A stretch of 64,000 bases of DNA from Imbricaverruca yamaguchii (GCA_034440575.1 JAOTOL010001634.1:3009501-3073500), one strand, 5' to 3'. Shown: positions 51,289-62,843, counted from the stretch's first letter. A program made the numbers and translations. The notes: generated by a model from the sequence alone, not told the origin.

Positions 51289-51350
51289 GCGCCTGGGGCT
51301 ACCACCGACAGGGCTCGTGTCAGTCGGGCCTGGGCTCGGCCATCAACAAG
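51289..51350 (+). CDS. integrin alpha exon 5: AWGYHRQGSCQSGLGSAINK
   Basis: A 62-base exon: GC completes Gly, then twenty codons reading AWGYHRQGSCQSGLGSAINK. GYHRQGSCQ.GL is characteristic of PS2/alpha-V-type chains just before the third FG-GAP motif, and the Cys pairs with that of exon 4. Acceptor TTGCAG (51287-51288). Donor GTGAGA at 51351, phase 0. The donor region is duplicated 29 bases downstream. Confidence 0.9.
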
Positions 51351-51388
51351 GTGAGACAGCACCCCGCCCCCCCAATAAGGTGAGACAG
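51345..51388 (+). repeat. two-copy duplication of the exon 5 donor
   Basis: AACAAGGTGAGACAGC spans the exon 5/intron 5 boundary and recurs as AATAAGGTGAGACAGC 29 bases on (second GT at 51380-51381), separated by a C-rich ACCCCGCCCCCCC spacer. Use of the second donor would add 29 bases and shift the frame. Confidence 0.88.
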
Positions 51389-52374
51389 CGGCCGAGGTCC
51401 GCTGTGCGGCCACGTCTGGCGCGGCGGCCGACCGCTCGAGACGCGGACGGACGCAGCCGCGCCCGCGGCCGGTGAAAACGCCACGGCCCGTCAAATTAGA
51501 ATGCCAGCTGAAGCGGCGCTCATGGCGGTTGTATGGTTTACGAGTGTCCGCCGCGGTCCGAGCCATTAACGCCGCCACTTCGAGCGTTGATTAAATCACA
51601 TCGGTAATGGCGCTTCGGAGCCGTGGAACCGGCTGCACCGGGAGGGGGGGTCATATTTCCGACCTTCGGACACAATCAGTTATAACTGTAATATTCGGCT
51701 TGCAGTTTCAGGTCACTCGGATGGCTTCTGATGCTACTTTGACCTCCCACTTTAGAAAGCGTAAATACCTGCTTTGAGGTAGGGTGGTGTGGTCATGACA
51801 GAAACATTAGCTTGGAGATGTCAAGAGATAATATCATCTTGAATAGCCGAAGATACTGCAAAGCATCAAGCATCGCAAAAATCGCATTTTCTTCATGAGT
51901 ACATTTCCATTTTTCCACCCTCAGGAGTTCTGGATAGCTGAAGTAGCTGCTCGTACCTCCTTTAGCTTCATCGATGACAAAAATGATGTGGCGGTTAAGA
52001 CGTACAGCTTAGGGCCACACACGTGGACATCCCCACTTCTGAGGATGGTGGTGGCGTGCCCCCCCCCCAGCGAAGAGTGCTGGTGAGGTTCATCCTTGCT
52101 CGATGAAAAGCCGGTCCAGAGTGGTATTGTTGCAGATAGCTGTCTCGGAATTAAACTTTTAAAGAGAACAAGAGCACAATGAGTATAAGATGCGACAAAT
52201 TTCCAGGTGACCGTGGAAATTATAAATGATTACGCCGAACTTACAAGATATATAGCATGTGCATTTTACCACGAACGCGTCATTGACCTAGAGCACCACA
52301 CCTTGTCAAGCACCAAGAGAAACGTTGATCGAACCAATGTCAACGATGTCCGCGAGTGTACGCAGTGTCCATAT
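51389..52374. other. start of intron 5, nothing recognised
   Basis: Mixed sequence with a C-run near 52059-52067. Short frames only. Confidence 0.45.
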
Positions 52375-52742
52375 ATAAAAGCGAGTTTACGCAGTGGCCG
52401 CGTATATCCGCGTATATTTGCTAGTCTACGTAGTGGCCGCATATATCCGCAAGTCTGCGCAGTGTCCACTATATCCGCGAGTCTACGCAGTGTCAGAGTA
52501 TTTTTACGGGTCTACGCAGTGGCCGCGTATATCAGCTAGTTTACGCCGTGTATATCAGCGAGTCCACGCAGTGGCCACCATATCAGCGAGTCTATGCAGT
52601 GGCCGCGTATATCCGCGAGTCTATGCATTGGCCGCGTATATCCGCGAGTCTATGCAGCGGCCGCGTATATCCGCGAGTCTACGCAGCGGCCGCGTATATC
52701 CGCGAGTCTATGCAGCGGCCGCGTATATCCGCGAGTCCACGC
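52375..52742. repeat. 29-bp minisatellite, ~12 copies
   Basis: Unit with GAGTCTACGCAGTGGCCGCG and TATATCCGC, period 29. The left copies are diverged and the right ones nearly identical. Frames across it are artefacts. Confidence 0.94.
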
Positions 52743-54002
52743 TGTGGCCGGGCGGGCGTGCGCCGACCGCGGCGGACCAGGCCGCCGGCCGCGCCGGCAG
52801 ATGTGTCCGGCGGCCGGCGCAGCGGCGGCAACGGTCCGGTCCGCCTGCACGCACAGCTGCACGCAGAACCGAGCCGGCGCTGATTTATCCCCGGGGCACG
52901 CGTCGACTGGCGTGCAGGGCGCGCAGCGGTCGGCCTGCAGCGGCGCCGTCGATGGCCTCGTATTTAGTGATGTCGGCCAGATGTGGTGTGCCCGCCCGGA
53001 TGGACCGCCGGGCGCGTGTGCGGTCGTGCGCCGGGCGGACAAGGAGGAGGCGTCACACCGCCTGTGATGTGGGCCACACACACCTCACGGAACGGCAGGC
53101 CAACGTCGAGCATCCGATGGAGACACCACGGCGAAATTCACGACCTTCCTTACGGCCGCCTGCCGCAGAGGGCAACACATTCCGTATGGTACAGCACTCA
53201 CGCCGCTCGCGTAATGAAGCACTCAATTAAGCTGATTGTGTGATGCGCTAGCCGTGTTTGTTTTCGTCGAGCATTCGGATGGGTTTCTTGTCATCCGCTG
53301 ATGTCGGCTGGACAAACAGGCTGACAGCTCCCAAGTGGTGGAGCTGCGCTTAATGAGGATGCCGCGAAATGAAGTCACGCGACGACTGGGACGCGTGGGA
53401 ACGTCGGCGGAGGTGTTTCGCCGAGCAGACAACTTCATCGCACCCGTCGTTGTAATCACGCGAGCTCTGAAGCGTCATCATGGGTGAGCAGCGACGGACC
53501 AGGGAATATTTCGTTACCAATGCGGAAGCATTATCTCCTCAATTTCTTTCGTGCATGGTGGCGTCATCTCGAATCTCGCTCGATGTTGTCCTCGCCAGTC
53601 TATGGATTCAACTTGCGGTTTTCACAAACGTCGCGTCGCGGAGCTCGTTCCAGTTTCTCGCGCCGCAGTTCCACCACGCCGCGTGGACGGGAAGCGCGCG
53701 GTGCTGGGCTCGGTGCTGGGCTCGGTGCTGGGCTCGGTGCTGGGCTCGTCCTCATCGGTATGAGAGTCGGCGCGCGCGGCGCCGTACCGATCTGTGTCGT
53801 CTGTCGGGCTCCGTCTGTGCCACAGCCGGCGGGCCCGGCTCCGGCTCGACCGCTGCCCTCTCAGCTCGGGAATGCAGGCTGAGATTCTCGCGTCCGCCTG
53901 GCGTCCGTTTCGCCTGCGCCTTCGCAGGCGAGCCGTCAGAGGGCCAACTGTCTTCACACATCAGCTGGCATCGCTCGCGGCGTGTTCTGCCGTCAGTCAT
54001 CA
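52743..54002. other. intron 5 interval, nothing recognised
   Basis: GC-rich sequence with overlapping open frames on both strands and no recognised domain. A four-copy 12-base repeat (TGCTGGGCTCGG) lies at 53700-53750. Confidence 0.45.
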
Positions 54003-54240
54003 TCGCTGGGCCCCCTTGAATCTCCCTGGGGAGATGCTCTTCCAATTATTCCTGAGCAAGTGCTAAGATAAATGTCCCTGGGTAGATGCTCTCCTAAATA
54101 TCCCTGAGCAAGTATTCTGTCAAATGCCTCTTGGTATATGCTCTCTCAGTTGTTCCTGGGTGAGTGTTCTCGCGAATATCCCTGGGCGAGTGTTCTGTCA
54201 AATGTCCCTGGGTATTTCTTTTCGCAGTTGTGCTGAATAA
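54003..54240. repeat. degenerate ~35-50 bp tandem repeat
   Basis: Diverged copies built around ATGTCCCTGGGTAGATGCTCT and ATTCCTGAGCAAGTG-like words, alternating in a loose higher-order pattern. Confidence 0.75.
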
Positions 54241-54277
54241 TTTCTCTCTTGCTGTCTTGGATACCTGGCCTCCCAGT

Positions 54278-54435
54278 ACAGCCGTCACTGGGTGAATCTC
54301 CTTCATGCTAGCCGTCACTGGGTGAAGCTCCTTCATCCTAGCCGTCACTGGGTGAATCTCCTTCATCCCAGCCGTCACTGGATGACTTCTCTCCCAGCTT
54401 TCACTGGGCAACAGTTGGCCCAGCCGCCACCGGGT
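54278..54435. repeat. 30-bp tandem repeat, ~5 copies
   Basis: Unit with AGCCGTCACTGGGTGAATCT and CCTTCATCC, period 30, three good copies then decayed ones. It ends about 380 bases before exon 6. Confidence 0.88.
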
Positions 54436-54816
54436 GTCCTTTAGTCACTTGCCGTGCTGGGTATCGCTGTTTCAAGGGGAGCTTTATTTCCTGGCTCTGT
54501 GTTTTCAAATGAGTTGCCTGTGCACAATGAATGATTAGCACTCTGAATAGTCGTTGCCTCTTTTAGAAGAATGACAATGGAATTGTGCATCGCATAGACG
54601 TGTTGTGATAAAAGAAAAGTTGCCGTGAAACCCTTTTATTATTGAATCGTGTTGTGCCACCATCCGCATTGATTAGTCACTTATTGCTTCCCACCACAAC
54701 TATCCAGTTATTCATATGCTACCTCATCCACATATCACCTCTGATGAGTGATAGGTGGCCTCCACGTTGTTTTCCGCTGCTGACGACTGTCCCTCTCTCT
54801 TCCTCTCTCTGCACAG
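54436..54816 (+). other. intron 5 end with a strong polypyrimidine tract
   Basis: Unique-looking sequence ending in CTCTCTCTTCCTCTCTCTGC then ACAG, the best pyrimidine-rich 3' splice site in the gene. Confidence 0.6.
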
Positions 54817-54865
54817 GTCGGCGACCGCCTGTTCGTCGGCGCCGTCGGCAGCTGGTATTGGCAAG
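54817..54865 (+). CDS. integrin alpha exon 6: VGDRLFVGAVGSWYWQ microexon
   Basis: A 49-base exon of sixteen codons reading VGDRLFVGAVGSWYWQ plus the first base of a Gly codon (phase 1). LFVGAVGSWYWQ is the GAP half of the third FG-GAP motif and the most diagnostic integrin alpha stretch here; vertebrate alpha-V has a very similar GGPGSFYWQGQL. Acceptor TCTCTCTGCACAG; donor GTGAGT at 54866. The Gly is completed by exon 7 to give WYWQGQLYS. Confidence 0.92.
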
Positions 54866-56018
54866 GTGAGTAGCTCACGGAAACATCGGCGGGATTCAAA
54901 CACAGGCGGTGCAAGGCTCTGACGCTTTGTGTGAAATGTACCATGGATAATTGACCCATTCTTCCATGTATATACGTGAAAACAAATAAAATTTGCACGA
55001 GGAAAATTGAACACAAAAACGAAAATTAATTCGTAGCAAGTGAAATGGTTTCTTCACGTGAAATATTTCTGGATCAGCTAACATTTTGTAAATAGTAGAT
55101 GGCACGTTGGTTTCTTAAATGATGCGTCCATATCGTGGAGGGTATGAAAATAAATGATAATGGAAGGACGGAAAGACGAAGGAGGAAAAGTAGATCCAAA
55201 GAGTCGGGCAGAGGAGATGGGCTAGGACACGTTTGACACGCTACGTGCAGCTGCATAAATACCGCAGTGAACTATCGGCCTCCAGTGAGTCCTCTGTCTG
55301 CAGTGAATTATCTCAGTGATGCTGAAAATAACATAATGGGAGGGGCATGAATGTCCATACATCCGGCGACCTCAGGAGAATGGGAGCCCATGGACACTAT
55401 GAAATGAAACACAAAATGCGACATGAATTTATGATTTAATTTGGAAGTGAAGTAAATATACATCACGATGAGCGTTCCAGACATTGGGTAATTTTGTTTA
55501 CACTGGTGTGATGCTTGAAGTGCTTCTTACACTCTCCAAGTTTTTCGAGGACGCATATCTTCATGAGCAATGAATAAGCCAACGTATTTGCTACGGACTT
55601 GATCACTTCAGACGTATGGGAGAGTGCGGTTTAATTGCATCGGCAACGGCGAAGGCACGCCAGCGGGAGCACTTCCCTTCCGCAGATTGGATGATCAACA
55701 GGGTGGCTTTTCAGCAACAGCTCGTGGCCATCAGGCCGACACCGATGCCGCCCGGCGACGATGGCAATCCCGTGGACAGCCGGCGATGGCCGTGTTGACT
55801 TTCGCCGTGTCGACGCCGTTATCGGGCGGTCAGATGGCTCGATAGAGTTGCCGACGCGCGGCTGCGGCCGGCGGCGCGCCGCGGCTGTCGTCACGTCCGC
55901 GCGGCCATTAGTGGCGCGCTGCGGCGTTACTGCCGCGCCGCCGCCGTGCTGGAACGATCAGAGTGAGCTGTGGCCGGCCGGCGTAACGACGATGACAGTG
56001 CGGATGCCGAGTCGACGG

Positions 56019-56050
<32 letters not shown>

Positions 56051-56154
56051 GCGACGACGACGGACTGCGCCAGCGGCCGCGCGGGGCCGACTCCGCGCCA
56101 CGTGCTGGCCGCGTCGATTGTGGCGCAGCTACGGCGAGAGGCACCGCAGGTCGG
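54866..56154. other. start of intron 6, nothing recognised
   Basis: AT-rich at first, then GC-rich from about 55700 with a CGG/CGA-rich run at 56017-56060. Short frames only. Confidence 0.45.
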
Positions 56155-56700
56155 CCGGGGACAGCGCCGTACGCCGTTCCCGCAGTCGTCTCCGGTCCCG
56201 GGGACCCCCGGAGGTCAGCCGTGGGGCTGCCGTACGTCGTGCCCGCAGTCGTCTCCGGTCCCGGGGACCCCCGGAGGTCAGCCGTGGGGCCGCCGTACGC
56301 CGTTCCCGCAGTCGTCTCCGGTCCCGGGGACCCACCGGAGGTCAGCAGGGGACACAGTCGTCTGCCGTGCCCGCAGTCGTCTCCGATCCCGGGGACCACC
56401 GGAGGTCAGCCGTGGGGCCGTCGTACGCCGTGCCCGCAGTCGTCTCCGGTCCCGGGGACCACCGGAGGTCAGCAGGGGACACAGTCGTCTGCCGTGCCCG
56501 CAGTCGTCTCCGGTGGGACCACCGGAGGTCAGCGGCCGTCGTGCGTCGTGCCCGCAGTCGTCTCCGGTCCCGGGGACCCCCGGAGGTCAGCAGGGGACAC
56601 AGTCGTCTGCCGTGCCCGCAGTCGTCTCCGGTCCCGGGGACCCCCGGAGGTCAGCAGGGGACACAGTCGTCTGCCGTGCCCGCAGTCGTCTCCGATCTCC
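56155..56700. repeat. ~60-63 bp GC-rich minisatellite, ~9 copies
   Basis: Units share CGCAGTCGTCTCCGGTCCCG and GGGACCCCCGGAGGTCAGC. Two tail types occur: CGTGGGGCCGCCGTACGCCG and AGGGGACACAGTCGTCTGCC. Long Arg/Pro/Ser frames in several readings are artefacts. Confidence 0.94.
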
Positions 56701-57556
56701 GGAAACACCGACCAAGCTTTCCTGGAAACAAGCAGCGTGCGATTTCATGAACTTTTCCGGCAATGGTCGGTCGGAGACTATGGCCATTGAATACCGTTGA
56801 TGTCCTACTGTCATGTGGATCTGCATTACAGCCCTTACAAACCTGTAATGAAGCCTCTGTTACCACCGCTCGGTTTTTTTAAACACCACTTGTCGACTTG
56901 TCAATCTACTTCGAGTCGTAACGTTTCAGTTACTATATAAAATATTTTTAATCAGTGAATAATTTGCAGGGATGAAAACTTTCGTTGCGCACGGGATTTT
57001 ATTGTTATTTCATAAGGGACAAGATGCGGAGGGATGAAATAAGATTTGCCACCGCTCAAATCATGTAATGCGATACGTTACATCACTTTACCATAATATC
57101 AGAATTATTTCCATTCTTCTTTTCCGTAGTGAAATGTAGCAGAAAAACGAGCTAAGTGTGACTACAAATATTGAAGCCAATTGCAAGTATGAAAGGGTTC
57201 AGTTCACCAACTGTCGCTCTCGATCCTTTCAACAAAACATCTTCCTGGTACTATTTGAAAGGCTGATTGTATACGTTGTCGAGGTATTGAACTCAGGTTA
57301 CCATATTCGAAAGGACTGATGTAATAGCATATCGCGAGTCGGTTGGTGCAAGCTTCCAGAAGAAAAACGGATCGCTGCTGGTTGCGAGGATTGGAGACGT
57401 TTTGATTGGTGTCGACCGACCTAGCCAGCGCCGGCACGTCTCTGGGAGAGCGCCAAGAGTCGGGCCCGGGACCAATGAACGCACCACGTGCTCACCAGCC
57501 GTCTGCTCTTTAGGCCTCGGAAGTGCGCGGCGGCTGAGCCGAACCAGCTGGGGAGT
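56701..57556. other. intron 6 interval, nothing recognised
   Basis: AT-rich unique-looking sequence without gene-like frames or arrays. Confidence 0.5.
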
Positions 57557-58085
57557 CGCGCGTCACACGTCACACGTCACACTTCACACGTCACACGTCA
57601 CACGTCACACGTCACATGTCACATGCCACACGTTATACGTCACACGTCATACGTCGCACATTACACGTCACGTCGCGTACACGTTATACGTCACAAGTCA
57701 CGCGTCACGTGTCATGTGCTACACGTCACACGTCACGTGTCATGTGCTACACGCCATTCGCAAAACGTCACACGTCATGTACTACACGTCACCCACCACA
57801 CATCACACGTCATGTACTACACGTCATACGTCACGTACTATACGTCGCCCGCCACATGCAACACGGCATGTAATAAACGTCACCCGTCACACGTCACACG
57901 TCATGTACTACACGTCACGCGTCAACGCTATGTACTAAACGTCACATGTCATGTGGTCCATGTCACATGTCCTGTATTACACGTCACACGTCATGTACTA
58001 CACGTCACGTATGTCATACGTCATGTATTACATGTCCCACGTCACATGTCATATGCTGCACGTCATACGTTAAATGTCATGTAAC
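57557..58085. repeat. (ACGTCACAC)n-type short-unit repeat
   Basis: Irregular arrangement of ACGTCACACGTCAC, ATGTCATGTACTACACGT and related words for about 530 bases. The left end is a near-perfect 8-base repeat (CGTCACAC) and the rest is degenerate. It is rich in ACGTCA half-sites of the CRE type, a by-product of the unit. Confidence 0.9.
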
Positions 58086-58974
58086 CAGCGTAAGGCTAAT
58101 TGATGCGTCCTCATTTCCGTTCAGCATCCAACTCTCACCTCTCCTGGTGAAGGTATTCCAAAGTTGTCCGACACATCCCGCTGGCGTGTCTGAAGGAGTA
58201 AAACCTTGCAGGTGATGTTTTTCCGCCAATTTCTACATAGGCTTAATGCTAGATTGTCACGATTATGTAGCTGGTGTAAGCCAATCGAGGTGCTGCTCAA
58301 TGACCACATGCTTACCATGAAACTACACCCATGCATCACATATTGGGTGTCGACATCTACATTCATCATCTATCTACAGCTAGACGTTGCTGGTCATAAA
58401 TACGGGGACTTACTCTGTATATGGGGAGCAGGCGGTGCGACCGGTGTTGATCTGGCCCGAGACGCTGACCATCGCCTTGGCCAGCACCGAGGCGTCACGT
58501 GACTCTCCTGACAGACCGATGTCACGTGACTGTCCTTGTTCTGGTCGCGGTATCGCGTGGCGATCTTTGACCCTGATCACGGCATCACACGGCAATGCTT
58601 AGCCGTATGCATGGTGTCGTGCGACTGCACCCGAACCTGGTCGCGGCGTCACGCGACTCCTCACGGCTCGGCGTCACGTGACTGTCACCGAAATGGGACA
58701 CGTTGTCACGTGATTCCGGCGGCGTGCGGCGCGAGGTCACGTCGCCGTCGTTGACGGCTTCGGCGCCTCGCTGACGGCTCACCATGCCGGTAAAAACGGC
58801 ACGGAAGTGACGGCGCGCGCCGTCTGCCCCGTCGCTGCCCGCTCGCAGTGTGACGGCCGGGTGGGCTGGCAGCGACAGTCAGCCGGTCCGGCATTTTTTG
58901 CGGGCACGTGGCGTGGTTCCGGTAGGAGCCGTCGACAGATTCTGCAGATGTTCTCGCTAGTGCGCTGTCGGCTC
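58086..58974. other. intron 6 interval
   Basis: No gene recognised. It holds a cluster of CACGTG palindromes (listed separately) in a loosely repeated GC-rich stretch, and otherwise short frames. Confidence 0.45.
58494..58714. promoter_or_regulatory. cluster of four GTCACGTGAC-type E-box palindromes
   Basis: GTCACGTGAC occurs at 58494-58503, 58521-58530 and 58673-58682, with GTCACGTGAT at 58705-58714. This ten-base palindrome is the kind of site bound by bHLH-zip factors (USF/MITF/TFEB group in animals). The copies sit in a degenerate tandem repeat, so they may reflect duplication and not selection. A regulatory role is a guess. Confidence 0.3.
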
Positions 58975-59770
58975 TGTCCTGTCCTGTCATGCCAGATGTC
59001 CTGTCGGCTCTGTCCTGTCCTGTCGGCTCTGTCCTGTCCTGTCGGCTCTGTCCTGCCAGGTGTCATGTTGGCTCTGTCCTGCCAGATGTCATGTTGGCTC
59101 TGTCCTGCATGACGTCCTGTCGGCTCTGTCATGCCAGATGTCATGTCGGCTCTGTCCTGTCCTGTCGGCTCTGTCCTGCCAGATGTCCTGTCGGCTCTGT
59201 CCTGCCAGGTGTCATGTTGGCTCTGTCCTGCCAGATGTCCTGTCGGCTCTGTCCTGCCAGATGTCCTGTCTGTCTGGCCTGTTCAGTGTCCTGTCGCTCT
59301 GTCCTGCCAGATGTCCTGTCGGCTCTGTCCTGTCCTGTCGGCTCTTTGTCCTGTCGGCTCTGTCCTGCCAGATGTCCTGTCGGCTCTGTCCTGCCAGGTG
59401 TCCTGTCGGCTCTGTCCTGCCAGATGTCCTGTCGGCTCTGTCCTGCCAGATGTCCTGTCGGCTCTGTCCTGCCAGATGTCCTGTCGGCTCTGTCCTGCCA
59501 GATGTCATGTTGGCTCTGTCCTGCCAGGTGTCCTGTCGGCTCTGTCCTGCCAGATGTCCTGTCGGCTCTATCATATCAGGTGTTCTGTTGGTTCTGCCCT
59601 TAGAGGTGTTCTGTTGGTTCTGTCATACCTGATGTCCTGATGGCACTGCCATACCAGGTGTTCTGCTGGTTCTGTCATACCAGATGTCTTGATGGCACTG
59701 CCATGTCAGATGCCATGTCGGCTCTATCATACAAGGTGTTCTGTTGGCTCTGCCCTACCAATTATCACGG
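58975..59770. repeat. 26-bp minisatellite, ~25 copies plus decayed tail
   Basis: Unit TCGGCTCTGTCCTGCCAGAT plus GTCCTG, period 26, with some short 15-base units. From about 59570 the copies decay (GGTTCTGTCATACCAGATGT types). Cys/Ser/Leu-rich frames across it are artefacts. Confidence 0.95.
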
Positions 59771-60399
59771 CTGGTTTATCCTGCTAGGGGCCCTGTTGCA
59801 CTCTCCTATGTGCACAATGGGACAGCAGGACAATGGAAGCTTCAAAGAAGTGATTTGCAGTAAGTTACGAAAAGGCGCGGTATGTGTTGAAAGGGCGCGG
59901 AACAAACGCTTATGAACAACGTCATATCGGCGCGAGGCGCGATGTATGTACCAAGGCGATATATACCAAGCCACAAAACAAGTACCATGAACTACGCTCA
60001 GCCGGACAGGAAGAGTCTGGTAAAGGGTAGTGACTACCTAACTGGTGACATCAACATGCACATCAAGCTGTATGTGTATTAGCGGCGGCAGAACGTGTGC
60101 ACCTATGTGTCGGCCAGTGTGCATTAACGCAACGTTAACGTGCCTCCCAGTGAACTGTGATTCTGATTGAAATGTGATGTTGATAGCTGGGCACCATTAC
60201 ACAAAGTGCATCGCTGGGAATTACTCCTAACGTCATGGGAAGCTGCTGATCATGTCTGGTCAGTGTCTCCTTGTATTTCTCATCGAATATCATGCATAGC
60301 TCCGCATGAATATCTTGAGCAAGTGGGGTACACAGCTACTATATAATATTCTAACATCCCCGTAAATTCAGGTGCTCTGTGCTGTATTGTAGTTCACGT
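59771..60399. other. intron 6 interval, nothing recognised
   Basis: Unique-looking sequence with no gene-like frame. Confidence 0.5.
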
Positions 60400-60610
60400 G
60401 CTGACCTGGGATAACTCCTGTTAACCCGTAATAATCCTACTTGATCTATGATCATTCTTTTTCATCTGGGATGACCCTCATTGACCTGAGACGACCTGGG
60501 TTGACCAAAGATGGCTCTGGTTGGCCTTGGACAGCCCCGGATGACCTGGCATGATTCCGGTTGACCTTGAATGACCCGGGTGGCCTGACTGGCCCATGTT
60601 GACCCTAGCG
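60400..60610. repeat. degenerate ~20-bp tandem repeat
   Basis: Diverged GACCTGGGATGACCC and GGTTGACCT words recur at roughly 20-base spacing. Confidence 0.65.
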
Positions 60611-60859
60611 ACGGCGTGTGTCAGCACCTCCGTGCCTGAAACTCCGCCACGGCCGCCACGGCCGTAGAATCGCCTTCAGCTGTGGCAATTGATTAGGTGC
60701 GAGGTGCCGCCGCCAGACTTTTTGTCCACTGTTTTGATTAGACGAGAGGCCGCTATTTCATTCGGCGGGACGGCCCGTCGCCACATTCCGTGTCGAGAAT
60801 GGCCATTAGCCGGGCACCCTGACTGATTGCCGGCCGCAACATGGCGTCAGAGCACGGCC

Positions 60860-62240
60860 CGGCTCCCAGCGCCGCCCGGCTCCAGCACCGCCCGGCTCGG
60901 AACGGCCCGGCTGGGTGACACGGCCCGGCTCGGTACGGGTGACACGGCCCGGTCCGGCTCGGTACGGGTGACACGGCCCGGCTCGGTACGGTGTGACACG
61001 GCCCGGCTCGGTACGGGTGACACGGCCCGCCCCCCAGCGCCGCCGGCTCGGTACGGGTGACACGGCCCGGCTCGGTACGGGTGACACGGCCCGGCTCACA
61101 GCGCCGCCCGGCTCGGTACCGGGCTCGGTACGGGTGACACGGCCCGGCTCCCAGCACCGCCCGGCTCGGTACGGGTGACACGGCCCGGCTCGGTACGGGT
61201 GACACGGCCCGGCTCGGTACGGGTGACACGGCCCGGCTCGGTACGGGTGACACGGTCCGGCTCGGTACGTAGGTGACACGGCCCGGCTCGGTACGGGTGA
61301 CACGGCCCGGCTCGGTACGGGTGACACGGCCCGGCTCGGTACGGGTGACACGGCCCGGCTCGGTACGGGTGACACGGCCCGGCTCGGTACGGGTGACACG
61401 GCCCGGCTCGGTACGGGTGACACGGCCCGGCTCGGTACGTGACACGGCCCGGCTCGGTGACCGGCCCGGCTCGTACGTGACACGGCCCGGCTCGGTACGG
61501 GTGACACGGCCCGGCTCGGTACGGGTGACACGGTCCGGCTCGTACGGTACGTGTGACACGGCCCGGCTCGGTACAGCGTGGTGACACGGCCCGGCTCGGT
61601 ACGTGTGACACGGTCCGGCTCGGTACGGGTGACACGGCCCGGCTCGGTACGGGTGACACGGCCCGGCTCGGTACGGGGGACACGGCCCGGCTCGGTACGG
61701 GTGACCGGTGCACGGCCCGGCTCGGTACGGTGACACGGCCCGGTGACACGGCCCGGCTCGGTACGGGTGACACGGCCCGGCTCGTGTGACACGGCCCGGC
61801 TCGGTACGGGTGACACGGCCCGGCTCGGTACGGGTGACACGGCCCGGCTCGGTACGTGTGACACGGCCCGGCTCGGTACGGGTGACACGGCCCGGCTCGG
61901 TACGTGTGACACGGTCCGGCTCGGTACGGGTGACACGGCCCGGCTCGGTACGGGTGACACGGTCCGGCTCCCAGGACCGCCCGGCTCGGTACGGGTGACA
62001 CGGCCCGGCCTCGGTACGGTGACAGTCGGTACGTGTGACACGGCCCGGCTCGGTACGGTGACACGGCCCGCTCGGTATGCCGGCGCCGGCCCGGCCTCGG
62101 TAGGGTGCCGCCCGGCTCGGTACGTGTGACACGGCCCGGCTCGTACGTGACACGGCCCGCGGTACGTGTGACACGGCCCGGCTCGGTACGGGTGACACGG
62201 CCCGGCTCGGTACGGGTGACACGGCCCGGCTCGGTTCGGA
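60860..62240. repeat. 24-bp minisatellite, ~55 copies (1.4 kb)
   Basis: Unit GCTCGGTACGGGTGACACGG plus CCCG, period 24, the largest array in the window. Small deletions and insertions occur throughout. At the left end, variant units carry CCCAGCGCCGCC inserts. Because 24 is divisible by three and the unit lacks stops, frames of 400-500 codons exist on the minus strand (RAGPCHPY-type octapeptide) and shorter ones on the plus strand. None is a credible gene. Confidence 0.97.
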
Positions 62241-62765
62241 TGACACGGCGTGGCGACGATTCGTGCTGCAGCGCAGGCGCGGTCACGTCTCTTGCATTGT
62301 TCTCTCGGTCAGAGATCGGTCATGTTTTTGGTGACGCGGTCACAGAACGCTGTCGAGCGCCGGTACCCCAGCTGCCGAGTTGGTGGGGCGCGCGCCAGTA
62401 ACTGCACCATTGGAATGTGTAGAAAAGGCACTCCTAGGACGTCGCCGACTTATAATTTGTTACAGTAGTTAACATTGGGGCCCACCTTAGAAGGAATCAT
62501 GTTGATGCTCAACAAAAATGCCGACTAGGAAATCGGACTCATTTGTCTTATCAGTGTCAAAGAGCGGTGTGTGTCGCTTACTCCTTTCTGAGCAGCTCTG
62601 CCTGGCGCCGAAAGGTACGTTGTATGAACATGCTATACGTCGTGTGTGTAACAATGCAGTGAACGTGCGTGCTCGCCGGTCTGGATAACCGCTTGTGCTG
62701 GCTAACTGCGCCGTGTGACCCGCCGTGGTGGCCGCTTCACTATGCCTCTCGTCATGCATTCACAG
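62241..62765 (+). other. end of intron 6
   Basis: Unique-looking sequence without arrays, ending in the exon 7 acceptor CATGCATTCACAG. Confidence 0.5.
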
Positions 62766-62843
62766 GTCAACTGTACAGCTTGTCCATTGCGGAGAGGTCA
62801 CGGCCCTTACCGCCGCTGCGATTCTTTCAGTCCTCGAGACTAG
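62766..62843 (+). CDS. integrin alpha exon 7: GQLYSLS and variable segment
   Basis: GT completes the Gly of exon 6, then QLYSLSIAERSRPLPPLRFF QSSRL follows. The junction WYWQ-GQLYS is the expected continuation of blade 3. The later residues are in the region that varies between integrins. I place the donor at GTAAAG (62844-62849), giving 78 bases and phase 1; no better GT follows before the in-frame stop near 62900. Acceptor TTCACAG. The 3' end of this exon is less certain than its start, and the next exon is not seen in the last 1.1 kb. Confidence 0.75.
   Translation, partial: VNCTACPLRRGHGPYRRCDSFSPRD

Noticed and set aside
55761..56800. 329- and 276-codon plus-strand frames
   Set aside because: Produced by the ~60-bp GC-rich array and the CGG run; no domain and no splice context.
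60753..62286. 497-, 411- and 396-codon minus-strand frames
   Set aside because: They are translations of the 24-bp minisatellite in three phases; octapeptide repeats without any domain.
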